Assembly: GCA_949358305.1 (NCBI GenBank) | Contig: OX442316.1 | Coordinates: 14,570,001 to 14,634,000 of the forward strand | Origin: Strigamia acuminata | Lineage: Eukaryota > Arthropoda > Chilopoda > Geophilomorpha > Linotaeniidae | DNA: 64,000 nt | Direction: 5' to 3' | In this document: piece by piece, positions 22,889-35,756 of the stretch | Layout: every line of letters begins with the position of its first letter | Position numbering within the stretch: position 1 is the stretch's first letter | Notes under the pieces: model-generated | Databases searched by the model: none | What the model saw: the letters and a program-made list of their open reading frames with translations, nothing else | What the model was told of the DNA's origin: nothing | Program-made: the position numbers and the translations under genes

Positions 22889-23459
22889 TATATCGATGTG
22901 TTGTTTATAATTGAATAACTGACGGGAGAGCGAAAGGCCGAATGCGCCCGAAAGTCGGCTCCGCCCCAATAATTTTTATTCTTTTTTTGTTTTTAGCGAT
23001 TTGTTATGTAACATTTTACCTTTTTGGCAGCACGGCATTTATAGAGATAAAGCAGTTGTTTTATTTAGCGTTTTGCGAGTAAAAATAATTAAAATTGGAT
23101 GTTTTGAGCCGGTTTTTTAGGGCGAACCGATTGAACCGGTTCCATCTACATCCCTCACCTGGATTATGATTAGTGTGGGAAGCGAGAATTGATAAAATAA
23201 ATATTTTGTTTCACGTAGTAATTAATTAAAATTAAACTAAAAATGAGATTGTTTTTGAGGAATTTAATTAGAATTTAAATTGTAACATTTTCGTTCAATG
23301 TTCAAACGTAAGATGCGGTTTACCACTTGAAATCAAATCGAAAAGAATAAAGTTTGAGACTCAATTACCGTTTTGTAGATGCTCTATTTCCTTTCTCATC
23401 GATCGCGTTTCGTATATAGCCACTAAAATTGAGCTGGAATATGCGCTGTCTAATTTGTC

Positions 23460-23520
23460 AATGTATACACGCGCTTATTTATTTATTTATTTGTGTTTAT
23501 TTATTTATTTATTTATGTAT
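23460..23520. repeat. (TTTA)n-rich simple repeat
   Basis: There are runs of TTTA, interrupted once. Nothing else is visible around it. Confidence 0.7.
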
Positions 23521-23700
23521 TTAAACTCGGAGAAGAGTGCATTGATTAGTGAGCAACAGAGTGATTTGTTGCTCCATAAATTTGCTTTAAAAGGATGAGT
23601 AAACACTGCATGAAAGATTACTATTTGTAATGTACAGTACACAACCCCTGGTAAAAAGTGTTCGATATTTCTGCTGCCTGACAAAATGTACCCAAACAAG

Positions 23701-24053
23701 GATACCATAAATGCTCTAATGGAACGCGGGTGTTTTATTGACAGAATCTTGATTTCGCCCACTTTTTTAGTCGTTTTGTTCAATTGAGACATTTATTTTA
23801 GTCGTTTTGTTCAATTTGGACATTTATTTTAGTCGTTTTGTTCAATTTAGACATTTATTTTAGTCGTTTTGTTCAATTTGGACATTTATTTTAGTCGTTT
23901 TGTTCAATTTAGACATTTATTTTAGTCGTTTTGTTCAATTTAGACATTTATTTTAGTCGTTTTGTTCAATTTTGATATTGAATTTAGACCTGCGTTGTAA
24001 AGGATATACCGTGTGAGTGGGTATTCCGCGTTCTTTTAGAGCATTTACGATAC
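23701..24053. mobile_element. Inverted-repeat pair flanking a 31-bp tandem array (possible non-autonomous element)
   Basis: The left arm (23701-23729) and right arm (24026-24053) are inverted copies sharing CCGCGTTC and TTAGAGCATTTA with few mismatches. Weaker similarity continues outward. Between them lies the 31-bp minisatellite. Terminal or subterminal inverted repeats around an internal tandem array are known in some non-autonomous DNA transposons. The true ends and target duplication were not identified. Confidence 0.5.
23766..23985. repeat. Minisatellite, 31-bp unit, about seven copies
   Basis: Near-identical units of the form TTTTAGTCGTTTTGTTCAAT plus 11 nt repeat with an exact 31-bp period. 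The variation is limited to one or two bases (ttgag, ttgg, tttag). The high identity implies recent expansion. Confidence 0.92.
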
Positions 24054-24854
24054 GAAACCAAAAACTGTTTTCATTTAGGAATACGGAAAAAAGTGTTGAA
24101 TTAATTTGCTTCAAACACTTGAAAAAAAATATTGGATACTTTTACTTACTTAAGTTACCCACACGGTGGATGTTTTCTATATACACAGCTTCATCCTTTG
24201 CCTCGATAACTGCCTTTAGTTTTCTTGGAGGTGACATAAATAATATTTTTCCAAGATTTGGTCTTATTATGTCACAACTTTGTTTGGTATCGCCCGTGTA
24301 AGTGATTGGCTTATCCCTCGGCTTCTTACATCTTACTCTGCTTTTTTTGGGCCCAATTTGTTCATCTAATATAGGGAATTTAGATTTCATGGGCTACCCA
24401 ACTATGGGCTTTTTACTTGTGCGCTCATGCATGAACATATAAATCTGCCACTGGGCTGAAAGGTCTAGAGAAAGTCACGATAAATTGTGTGTATAAATTT
24501 TGAAATGGGGCCCTTATATTCACCCCTGACTAATTCAACGCTGAAAGATATAAATATATACTCGAGGAATTTTAGCACCTTGTTTGCGAATATCTTGGAA
24601 ACCGGTAAATAGGCCTGTTATACACAGGATACAAATTTATGGTTTGGAAAGCAAGCAGTCCTTCCTAACCCCTCATTTGTGTAATGCCGCTAACTATATT
24701 TTCTAGGCAAGAATAAATGGCCAAACGGGGCTTATAAAATAGACAATTTTGTTAATAGTTTGACCATGTCGTAAATATAATGGACTGCAAACTCTTGACG
24801 ACATTACAGGAAGCTGAGGAGCATTTGTGATATGACTTTTCTGTGCCAATTACG

Positions 24855-25509
24855 ATGTTTACATGTACTCAGTTCTCCAGATAAGTGAAGAAGTGAATTT
24901 TACTTTTCTGGAAAACTGATCGTATAAACGAACCAGTTTTTCAGTAAAGAAATATTTATTCGGAAAACTAAATTCCAGTTGTACGAGGTAAATTTTGCGC
25001 ATTGAAAACTGCATGTAAACTCCCGTCAAGGAAAAATTAAATCCTTTGATCGGAATTAGTCTGTCTTGACTAAGTATTTGAAACTGTAATGGAGCGTGTA
25101 AAATAACGTGACCGTTGGTGTTGTTGAGATTTACATAACTGACTAGTTTATTCAAAGTAACATATAGGTGGCGCTGCAGAAAGACAGTGTCACAAATTAA
25201 CAAGGTACATGTGACGTGCATTGGAGTGAAGAACACTCCAGGAATATCGTCGAATCATCGTATTAACGATACATTTGACCGATGAGAAATGAGCTAAAAA
25301 TACGATTTGCGGGATCAGAATTTGATTTGTTTACGGCTGAAATAGATCGACAACCATTTTGTTGTTCCAGATAATCAAAATGCATTATGGGTAAATCACA
25401 TGTGACATCATGTTTACCAGAAAACTAGGGGCATGTAAACGCACACGGTTATCCGGATAAATAAAATCCGGAGTTTAACTTTTCTGGAAAACTGAGTACA
25501 TGTAAACAT
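24855..25509. mobile_element. Putative foldback element with catgtaaac repeats, 655 bp
   Basis: The ends are inverted: ATGTTTACATGTACTCAGTT at 24855 is matched exactly by its reverse complement ending at 25509, and similarity continues a few bases inward (tccaga). The motif CATGTAAAC recurs internally near 25012 and 25431 as well as at the right end. There is no transposase. The superfamily was not assigned because target duplications are unclear. Confidence 0.6.
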
Positions 25510-26930
25510 GGTAAATGTCTCCTCCTCATTCCAAGTGGGCGCCATTTGCAGTGTGCAGTCTATGGTATGGTATGTCCTCTCACTCGCAGACAGCTTGGGA
25601 CTTCTGTCAATACCGCTAAATCAAAATCATAAGCTTTTCGATCAAAAGATAAAATACGGTATTGGTTTTTCCTAATAAATATAAATACTTGAGTCACAGC
25701 GCTGTATAATCATTTGACAACTGAAGATAATCTTTTGATCAAAAGGCCTATCGTTTTGATTTATTGCTTGTATAGTTTAGAGCCGTTAATGTCATTAAAA
25801 TCACTGTATTATATTATCGTAAAGAAAGTGCGCATCGAGATAGATTTATTTGTTATTTTTATATCTGCAACTATATTTAAATTTTCAGTTGGCCGTGCTG
25901 CTCCACGACTCAACTGGTAAACGAGAAAGAGCTGTGGCGCGTTCCTCCTGTTGACTCGCGAGCTTCTAATTTTACTGTTTTGCTTGTCTTCGCAGTTCTT
26001 TTCTTTCCTCTTCGAATTTCACACCTATTTTAGACTGAAGAAGAATTTGAAAAATCCACGTCTGCGTCCACCTATAAACTCAACAAATACATGATGTTTA
26101 GAAATAATAATAACGGGTAATGGCGCTATTTAACTCGTCTGTAATTAATTAATTTTATAAGTTTTGTGTTTTCGTGTACGAAAAATTGAATTTTAGTAGT
26201 GTTTGGATTTGGAATGAAGCGCCCGGGTCTTTCGATCTTTCATCGTTGGATCGTCTTGAGGGAGTCGGGATTCATCGCCGTTGCTACATAGACATTTTGT
26301 AAATGCTTTTTCTTCTCGATTTATGTACACCGAAGGGCTTTACTGACGTTGCAGTTGATTTCCGGAACGACGGGAAAGATTATCGTCAAACTCGACGGCA
26401 AAGTGGTGCGGAGTTGATGAAAGTGGACAAGCAAGCTTCGCTCGAAAAAGCGGCAAAGCGGCAAACGGAGAGAAAAAAAAATTGATTGACGTTGCGAAAT
26501 GACGGTTTTGAGGAAAATTGGTGCGATCGAATCAAGATGGCGAAGGAAGGTAAATCGTGCAATTTACACGAGCCCTTGAGGGGAAGCGCTCGCGAGAATG
26601 AAAACAAAAATAGGCTTATTGGTGGTTTGGTCATTTGTCGTTTGACCCGCGCTTTGTGATGTAAAGGGTCAGTTTGTAGGGGAGTTTATCTTGCCCTGTG
26701 GTCAGGGCTCTTGACCTCCATTTTTATGAGTGGCCGGTGAGTTGTGAGCGCAGTCCTGAATGGCCGACCTCCACGAGGAGGAGGGGAACGATGCGTTAGG
26801 GGGGGTCCTTTGAAGTGCAGAAACGAGGAGTGAGGAGAGCGGGGGCGGAGGAGAATAATTCACTTAATTTATTGCTTGTCAACTGTTTTGCGGAAAAAAG
26901 TATTTGGGTTTTTTTGCGCGAAAAAAAAAT
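25510..26930. other. Intergenic, no gene recognised
   Basis: This is mixed AT-rich DNA with a modestly GC-richer part at about 26200-26820 containing a YY1-like core (caagatggcg, about 26533). No exon is supportable. Confidence 0.3.
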
Positions 26931-26934
26931 CGAA

Positions 26935-27036
26935 ATTTATTTTATTTTATTTTTTTATTTTTTTATTTTATTTTTTTATTTTTTTATTTTATTTTTTTAT
27001 TTTTTTATTTTTTTATTTTATTTTTTTTATTTTTTT
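26935..27036. repeat. (ATTTT)n simple repeat
   Basis: About 100 bp is composed almost only of T-runs separated by single A residues. The overlapping reading frames rich in Phe and Tyr are artefacts of this repeat. Confidence 0.9.
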
Positions 27037-27039
27037 GTG

Positions 27040-28690
27040 TCGTGTTAAATCATCCGTTTGACTCCTGACCCAATCTCACGCTGCTGCGAGCAATATCTCT
27101 TTAATTTAATTAATTGAGACTTAATTGCCGCCACAGAAACAAAACACGAATGAAAATGATGTGTATCTGTATTGATAAAATCCAGTTTTTCCCGCGTGCT
27201 AACAGAGACCCGCGTATTATAAAAATTTCCGGGTTTTTTTTTGTCCGAGTCCTGGGAAATTAACACCGAGACTCGAAATGGCACGATAAAGTGGACAATG
27301 TTAAGTGACTGAAACGTCCCAAAAAAAACCAACATGGTACCGAAATTTACGAAAATATTTCCATCCTTTTAGTACGCCCGCGTTTTACCAAATACCCGCA
27401 CCCAATAGGGGCATTCAATCCTCAAAAAACGAACGCGCTTCTCCAAAAATCACTTAAAAAAGTAACCAAAAAATTGAATCCTCGATTGAACATTAAAAAA
27501 CCAAAACGATGGCTACATATACAATATGTGGTAACAATACAGCCAATATTGCGGCAGGACCAACCTAAAAAAAAATAAGAGATACAATATAAAAACACGT
27601 CATATCCTGTTTACAGAAAAAGGATTTAAATCGAGAAAAATAAAGAAACGTCCGTTTAGAAAATAAATTGAAAGACATGATCATCGACGATGGCCACGAT
27701 ATAAACAATGTAAACAATGACGACTTGTTGCATATCATCGAAAATCACGAACAACAGCTAAACGAAGATCAGAAACTATTTATCGAGCAACAAATTGTTT
27801 TCTCAATTCGTCTTACGAACGCACAATACAACTCCTTGCCAAAAAAATGGCACACTCGATTTTATTTCTGTCTTTCCATTTTCTAATTGGGAATTGAAGA
27901 CAAACGTACAAGGAGAGAAACCAGGTTGGCTTTCCACCCGCGTTGTTTCGACAGTCCGCGCTCAAATGAGAGCATTTACGGTTTCCTTTTGTCCAATTAG
28001 CAAAAAATGAAAATCACCTCCGCTTGATTAACTTCCGAAGGTGATTTTCTCATCACTAAACCTCAAAGCTGAAAGCTTAAACAGGCATGGAGAGTAAATT
28101 GGACCACCAAGGAATTCGAGCGCAGTAGGGGCAGCGGCTGCTCATTCATTCGGTTGAGTCGAGCATGATTTACGGTAATGGAATACCCCGCCAGAGGGCT
28201 TATGGACCCATATGCACGGCCAAAAGCGGGCAAAAGCCCCCATCGAACGCAGAAAGGAAGGCGGGGGGTACAAAGAAACCTTCTCCAATCGCTATCGATC
28301 TCTCCCACTCTATTGATGAGTTGGGGCGGCACGGAACGCGGTGGGGAATCCAAATAAAAATAAATGAATGTAAAAATATACAGTTTTACGGTTTTACACA
28401 CTCACACACACACACAACAAAATTAATTGGAAGAAAATTATGCGAATTTCCACTCGGTTAGTTGATTTTATGAGGTAATTGATCCTTAAACGAGGCCTAG
28501 TTTCTATTGATTTGTTGTTACCATCCATCAATCATTTTTTTGTTGCTGCTGCCATGTCTCGCATCTGTCTTACATCATTAGGCCTAATAGGAATTTTTAT
28601 ATTTTTGAAAAATCGATGATTAGTTGCTTAAATAAAAAAAATAAAAATTAAAAAATTGTTGGTGTCGATTTTGATGATTTTGATGATTTT
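27040..28690. other. Intergenic, one small unassigned open frame
   Basis: The stretch is mostly AT-rich and non-coding. A 72-codon frame at 27668-27886 (+) has a balanced acidic composition but no recognised homology. A short (CA)n run occurs near 28400. Confidence 0.3.
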
Positions 28691-29090
28691 GCGTTCCTTA
28701 ATCCGAACGGATGACGTCAGATGCGATAGTTGTGGATATGTCACGCGCCAACTCTTGCATGGTTGCAAGGCGCCCTCGGGTTGGACCCACGAGTCGACGG
28801 AGGGGTGGTGGAAAGGCAAGTAGCAATGAAATGCATTCCCGTCATGCCTCGCACTCTCCCCGGAGGCAGCAAACATTGCCGCTTGCATGTCCTCCTCCCC
28901 TTTCCTTTCCTTTCCTTTCCTTTGCTTTCCCACTCCCTCCCCCCTCCCTCCCCCTCGCCATCCCTTCGTGCCTGTGCGCAGCCGCGCTGCTGTTGGCGCT
29001 TCATCAACGCAAAGAGGAGAGGAGTTTGACCTCGTTACAACGTTGCCTGGCGTGCCCTATCGATTGAGTCAAGGTGCCGAATGACTGCAG
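28690..29090. promoter_or_regulatory. GC-rich promoter-like island with pyrimidine tract
   Basis: This is a GC-rich interval in AT-rich DNA. It contains a strongly polypyrimidine strand at about 28890-28965, including the CCTTT repeat. No coding exon could be tied to it. Confidence 0.25.
28898..28930. repeat. (CCTTT)n simple repeat
   Basis: About six head-to-tail CCTTT units occur inside a longer pyrimidine-only tract. Confidence 0.88.
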
Positions 29091-29589
29091 CGACATCTCG
29101 AGTGCGTTTGGATACTTTTTGATGGTTTAATTTGATGAAATGGAATTTTTGGTTAATTTTTTTAAAGGTTTTTTGGGTGGTTTTTGTTGATTTTGGTGTT
29201 GGGTGTTGGGGAGAGGAACATGGAGGTGATTGTTTCTTGTTTGTAATAAATTTTTATTTTTTTTTTTATTTTTTTATTTTTTTTTAATTTTTTTTATTAT
29301 TCGGAAAATAAAAAAGTTTTATGTCGTTTGGGAAAAAAACATGACTGAAGGCTTGTTTTTAAATTATACGGTAGCGATGACGTTTCGTATGAATTATAAA
29401 TTTCATTTGCCGACGTTAAAAGCATTGCCCGATTTCTTTGCCAAAATGAAGGAGGAGGAAAAAAATGGATTCGTGATGCGACGTGTAACTAAATTTAATA
29501 ACGAAAGATAAAAGGGGTCGGCAGAAGTGAATAAAATGTTTGGAAATTTACAAAGCTAAGGGAAAATCCAACGATTTTTGATGTGTTTT

Positions 29590-30110
29590 TATGGAAAAAC
29601 GAAAAAAATAACTATTTTTATTATACTTTTGAGTAAAAAACGCAAAATAAAATGATTTTTATTAAATTTTTGTGTTAAAAATGCAAAAAAAATATATTTT
29701 TATTGTATTTTTGTGTAAAAAACGCAAAATGAAAAGGTTTTTATTGAATCTTCGCGTAAAAAACGCAAAATAAAACGATTTTTATTATATTTTTCTGTTA
29801 AAAACGCAAAATAAAACGGTTTTTATTATATTTTTGTGTTAAAACCGCCAAATAAAACGATTTTTTTCGTATTTTTATGTAAAAAACTCGAAATAAAACG
29901 ATTTTTGTTGTATTTTCATGTAAAAAATGCAAAATAAAAAGGTTTTTATTGAATCTTTGCGTAAAAAACGCAAAATGAAACGATTTTTTTTATATTTTTG
30001 TGTTAAAACCGCCAAATAAAACGATTTTTTTCGTATTTTTATGTAAAAAACTCGAAATAAAACGATTTTTATTGCATCTGTATGTAAAAAATACAAGTTA
30101 AAACTATCTT
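29590..30110. repeat. AT-rich minisatellite, ~42-bp unit, about a dozen copies
   Basis: Units contain TAAAAAACGCAAAATAAAAC followed by a T-rich half (gatttttattatatttttgtgt). Spacing is about 41-43 bp. Some variants recur as blocks (for example the GCGTAAAAAACGC variant near 29755 and 29959), which suggests segmental duplication within the array. Confidence 0.85.
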
Positions 30111-30322
30111 TATTGAATTCCCGACTACATTTTGTCGACGTGACGTCATTGGGCGTATTTATTGGTCAATTCTGAATGCGATTTTAAAAAAAAAAACGAT
30201 TGAGTGCGCACCGGCACCACACACATGCATCTGTCAGACGATGAAAGATTGAAGAGTGAAGCAGAAACACAGTAGTGTGTGAATGCCCCTCGCGAAACGT
30301 GCAGGATGAGTCGAAAAGATGG

Positions 30323-30349
30323 TCTCGCCTCGCCTCGCCTCGCCTCGCC
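30323..30349. repeat. (CTCGC)n simple repeat, five units
   Basis: Five consecutive CTCGC pentamers lie in a short GC-rich patch. Confidence 0.88.
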
Positions 30350-31495
30350 CTCGTGTCTGGTGCCAGACTCTTCCTCTTATTTTTCAATTGCCAGATGGTG
30401 AAGAAAATTGACATCGTTGAGCATGTGTGTTTTAGGCTGAAAGCTTTTTGTTACAGTAAATTGTTCCTTGACCCTTGAAACGAGACCTTTCACACAATCT
30501 AAACACGGTCCACTACCCCACTAAAAAAAAAAAAAAAAATTGCACAAAACAAAAAACAAAAGAAAAAAATTTGAGAAAATAAAATGTTTAAATAAATTTA
30601 GAAACGCGAGAACTAATGAATTAAATGGCTTGTTATTAGGACGGTTTGATTGGAGCGTTTTCACGTCATTAGCGATTCGTGTATTTCGTCTTCTACGGTT
30701 TTCTAAAATCGATGGACGAAATGCGCAATTTAGGCCTATTAATTTTGACGCGAGGGAACTCCATTTTTCATCAATTCCTTTTGTTTATTTGACGGCGTCG
30801 TTGAGAAAAGAAAAAGAAAAAAAAATTCCTTTTGTTCTCTCGGCTTCGTTTTGTTCCAAAGATTGTTGCCAATTGTCGTGATTGTTTGTAATGCCAATTG
30901 CCATTATGATTTCTCGGATGATTAATTTGATTTTTTTGTTTTTCGTGGAAAAAGATAATTTTTTTGGAAATAAATAAATGTTTTGTTTGTGTAATTGCTA
31001 ATTGTGTTTACACAAATGACCGCGTAATTGGTATAGATCCGTGCAAAGCCACAACAGGCACTCGCAAGCTGCAACTCAAGCTGTAATTAGACTGTGCGTA
31101 GTACGGATTTATGGTAATCCTATGTTTATCACCGCTTCGACGCGCTGGGTACATGTTTGCCTCGATTTTTAATAAAAAATAAGTCGCAAATTAACCAATT
31201 TTGGCGTGTTTTCTTGCGGATCGATTCCATTTCCGCGGCGACGAATTTCGGCCGAAAATTGCCATCCGTCGGTTGATTTTTTTCTTCCACTTGTCAACAA
31301 ACGGCTTTTTAATATTTACATACAAGAAATACTTGTTGAGAAAAGCGGCGGGCAATAAATTTGAATTTTTTTGTTTTTTTTAAATTAAATGTTTTGGGTG
31401 GGGAAAAAATAAAATAATTTTGTATAATAAGACGTGGCGTGTTTGTTGTTTATTAAACTAATTAATTCGGATATTCTTTCGGTTTAAAAAAAAAA
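30350..31495. other. AT-rich intergenic stretch
   Basis: No recognisable gene is present. It includes one TAGGCCTA palindrome (30731-30738). Confidence 0.35.
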
Positions 31496-31501
31496 AAAAT
31501 T

Positions 31502-31573
31502 TGACCCGGACGTGATTTGAACACGCAACCTTCTGATCTGGAGTCAGACGCGCTACCGTTGCGCCACCGAGTC
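31502..31573 (-). tRNA. tRNA-Trp (CCA), copy 2
   Basis: This 72-nt minus-strand tRNA differs from the copy at 424-495 at only a few positions. One acceptor pair is T-G instead of C-G, and the T-stem has one base change. The anticodon CCA and T-loop TTCAAAT are intact. A long poly-T run follows on the minus strand. It is probably functional. Confidence 0.92.
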
Positions 31574-33890
31574 GCTTGATGACATTTCTTTGCGGATCAC
31601 ATATGGAAATTTTAGATTTCATTTCTTTCCAGGAAAAAAAATCGATAATGCGTCCAAACGAGAAAAAAAAAAACAAAGCGAAAAATAAAAAACAAAAACA
31701 CGAAAAAATTCCCCAAAACTTTCACCAAATTTAATTTTTTTTAGGCCTAATTTATTTATTTAAGAAAATAAAAAAATTATCAAAAAAATTATCAAAAAAT
31801 TTTTTTTTTTAAAAATTTGTAAAACATTTTTTCGCCATTTTTAAACGAATCTTATCTAAATTTTTAATTTAATTTTTTTCATTTAATTTTTTAATTCGTG
31901 TCAAGTTACGCGCATTGAAATTCAAATTAAGAAAATCAACTTATTGATTATTATAGAATTTATTACTAAACACACACAATTAAATAAACGAAATAGATTG
32001 TAAAAAAAAAAAAAATTCACACTTTCAATTTCCTATTTAAATTTATTCCATTCATGTTGGTTTTCCTTCCCTGTAGACCCACGGGCTGTCAAAACAGTTG
32101 AACTGCTCGAGCACTCACTCCTGGTTCAATATCCCTCCTTGACGTTCCCCTTGCGAGTATTCAGCCTCAGCCGCAGATGCAATGGACATCCGAGCGAAGG
32201 ACAGTACAGTTCTTGGCATGTTTGGTACTCCACCTAATAGAATTCATCTTCAATTCCAGACTTAAAGAATAGATAAACTCATTTTTTCATTTATCATCAA
32301 TTGCTTTTTCCATCTCTCCGGCATGAATGGATTGTTGTGCTTCTTAATTAAAAAACAGCGAAAGCAAATCACAAATGCAAATTAGGTTAATTGAAGGGTT
32401 TAACTTGTCCGTTATCTCTTAATGAAGTTGTCAGTGCACAGATCACATCATTTGTGTCAACATGGCGTCGCTTATTTTGCTAGGCCTACTTTGTCATTGT
32501 CAGATGTTACTCGCACAGGTTTTTCCATTGTCTCCATTGGTAGTTCTTTGGGCAACTTTTTTTCTTCTTACTTTCCCCCCTCTTGTGATGGTGAATGAAC
32601 TGATGCTGTCAAGTTAGAGGATTGTGCAACGTTTATTCACAATTTAAAGTAAATATTTCTGTATGTAATGGTTTTTGTGCTATTGTTTTGCATTTATTTC
32701 TTCAAATGTTTGGATGAGTTTAAAAGTTGGTTTTTTATTTTTGTGCGATTGAAATTGTTATTTTTTTATGTTTTATTTAGTGATTTTAATGGTTCAATCA
32801 AGTGAAGATGTTTTCGTAATTAAAAAGTGATGACATTAATTGAGAAGATGAGGAATGAAGAAAAGCAAAACGGAGGTAATAACTATTTTTATTTATATGT
32901 AAATTGTTTATTTTGAATTTAGACCAATTTATATGCCGTTAATGAAGCATTTCTGAACGATTTTCTGAGTTTTTCTGTAATAAATCCTGAAAAAGGTAAA
33001 AAAAAATAATAACAAATCGTCTAAAATCGAATTTAAACCAATTTAAATGCGGTTAATTAACGATTTCTAAACGATTTTGTGTGTTTTTCTTTAATAAATC
33101 GTCCAAAATTCAATCTAAACGGTATTAATTAACGATTTCTGTGTTTCCCCTTAATAAATCCCGACAAAAAGAGTGAAAAACAGAAATAAATTGTCCAAAA
33201 CTCACTTAAATCAAAAGAAAACCAACTTAAACGCTCTTAATTACCGACTTCTATGTCATTCCTTAATAAATCACCTCAATCCGAAGTAAAATCAACAGAA
33301 ATAAATTATTACAACAGCTTATATAGACCCGACTTTCCCTAAATTTGTTCACCGATGCGAAGAGGTGGCCACACACTTTTGTCAAACCCAAAAGACCTGA
33401 CACCTGAACAAGAATGATGAACCGCCAACGAAGAATCTGCCGCTCTCTCTCCACTCCACCATTTGCCCGTCTCTCGCACACTTCTCCTTTCCAACTTTCC
33501 TCCCTCCTTCAGCGATACGAAAGACGTTGTTTGGTTTCAGGTTTAAAGAATAGCTGCAGCCAGCATGATCAATGGCAAAGCCCTTGGGAGCTTTGCACCC
33601 ATTTTTAGCCACCCAAAAACCCAAACTCAGCGCGACAACTCGACCTTTTTCCCCATTTGCGACGCGCCGTGTGCGAAAAAATACCAAATAAAAATTAAAG
33701 AGAAAAAAAAATGCTAAACTTGGCATGAAATTCGTGTCTATAATTGGTGAACTTAATTCGGGCAGAAATTCGCGAGGTCTGAATTAGAAAGGATAAGAAA
33801 TCATTGGGTGTTTCTTCAGTTTTTGACGTGTTGACGGCGTTTGTTCGGGGTTGCGGACGTATTTTTAACTTGTAATTTTTAATCCTATTA
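31574..33890. other. Intergenic, imperfect duplicated segments
   Basis: This is AT-rich DNA. A segment of roughly 90-100 bp (ttaattaacgatttct with ttaataaatc motifs) is repeated imperfectly three times at about 32920-33270. A short open frame near 32080-32240 has no recognised product. Confidence 0.35.
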
Positions 33891-35700
33891 GAGTATCAAA
33901 CAAGTAGAGGTTGGTGTGTGACTAGGCGCCCCGGAAGTGGATCCGCGAACACAGAGAGACTCGTAAATCACTGGCCTAGGGGAGGATCACGGTCTGCGTG
34001 CATGCGGTCACAAGTTGGTCTTTTCTTTGCTTCTGTGTAAGGAATGGAATCCAGGTGAAATGAGGCGGGAATCGGGTGATTTCGTTAATGGAATGGGTCG
34101 TAAAAATCCCCGGGGTGTGAGACACGAATGCGACGTAAAAAATTAAATTAACTCACTCGAGTTTATTATTTTTGTAAATAAATTAAAAATTAAAAATTAA
34201 GATTTTTTTTTTAAAAAAAAATTTATGCACATTTTTAAGATTTTTTGTGAATTGTTTTTTAAAAAAAAATTTATAAAAATTTTTGTAATTTTTTTTTTTC
34301 TGTGATTTTTTTTTTGTTTAAATGTCGTTTTGTTTTCGTTTTAACGCGGATTGATGTTTGTCGCTATTGATTGACGCGTCCACCCCCGCCAACTAGGGCC
34401 TCCTCTATCCAATGTGTGGTCACGTTTAGCCCGGCCCAAGAGGGGAGGAAGGGGAAGGAAAGAGCAAATGATACAGGAGAGGAAAGACACTTTTCATCTT
34501 TATAGTTTCCGCTTTTTTGCAAAACAAAAGCCAAATTCAACCAAACAACTTAATTTTATTCTAGAAAATTATTCAAACTAATTTAATTCATTTATTTGCA
34601 ATTAATACTCCAATCCGTGAGTGAATTTTTCCATAGTTTGCAAAAATTACGCGTACATACGGTGCGCTGAAAGCGTGTAAATTGGTGTTTTGTCCGCCCC
34701 TCGTACGCGCTTTGCCGCGCCATCACCCTTGCCGAGACGACGGCACTACACACTATAGTTTTGTATTTGAAATTCTCCCCCTTTGGTCGGTGGTTTCTCC
34801 AGGGATGTACTCTCTCTCTCTCTCCTGCTTCTCATCTCCCAGCTGGTCGCGAGGTCGCGCGCAATTGATGCCGACAGCATCAGCGATCGATCAGGAATGT
34901 GCCCCTATGGCGCATGCGTTGCTTTGCATTTGTCAACTTCAATGTCCATGCAGTAAAGATAAGCCTAACATTGACGCATGCTATAAGGAATAAATAAAAG
35001 AAATGACCACGCTGTGTGTAGTCTTTCGAGCGTGTTATATGACTGATTTTTTAACTCGTAAATGAAATTGTGGCTTTTATGGTCTAAAAATATAATTAGA
35101 TTTATGTTTTTGCACATTTTTATTACGCGCAGTTTACGTTTATAGTTTGTTTGGCTCTGTCCGCCAATGAGATGATGTTTAACAATCGCTTTAATTTAAT
35201 TACGTCAATTCCATTCATCGGCCGAGCTTGGGAACACCATTTTGTCGTTTTAACAACATTCGGCCATGTAGAGGAAAATAGATAAATGAATGTTAAAACG
35301 TGAGGTTGAAAACCGGGTTTTTTCCTACCTTCAGACTTCTTTGGCTTTAGATACCGTATATACACTTTCATAAACCGGATTAAAAGAATTTGAATAGTCA
35401 GAAGAATTATAAAATGAAAATAAAAATATAGATAAAAAAAATACATCATTTTCGGTGGTCAAGTTATGGAAATAGATGCTTTAAATGCTTTAAATTTTGT
35501 ATAGTTGCGACTTACAACGCGATAAATGGTTGCGAATTGTTATTTTAAATCTTTCAGATATTTATTTAGTATATAAATTCGAGAAAATCGATATCAGAAT
35601 ACACGGAATGTGGGCACATCTCTTTTTTTAAGCGAGAACGTGATTTGCAGATTTTATAATTTGCCAAGCTAAATATGCTAAGTTAATTTTCTTCTCAGTT
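33890..35700. other. Intergenic with GC-richer patches
   Basis: GC-richer patches at about 33910-34100 and 34680-34990 contain an ETS-type core (CCGGAAGTG, 33931-33939) and an NRF1-like core (GCGCATGCG, 34910-34918). No coding exon was recognised. Confidence 0.3.
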
Positions 35701-35756
35701 TGCAGAGGTGAATTTATAAACGCGGGATTAGGGCTATAAGTCGTGGCAGAAAGAAC

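Noticed and set aside
22325-23161. Possible hAT-like ends (CAGAGGTGGATGTA and CTACATCCCTCACCTG) around the pogo-type MITE
   Set aside because: The inverted match is imperfect and the eight bases flanking each end do not form a target duplication.
32080-32240. Open stretch of about 55 codons after an acceptor-like ctgtag
   Set aside because: There is no start, no recognised homology and no partner exon.
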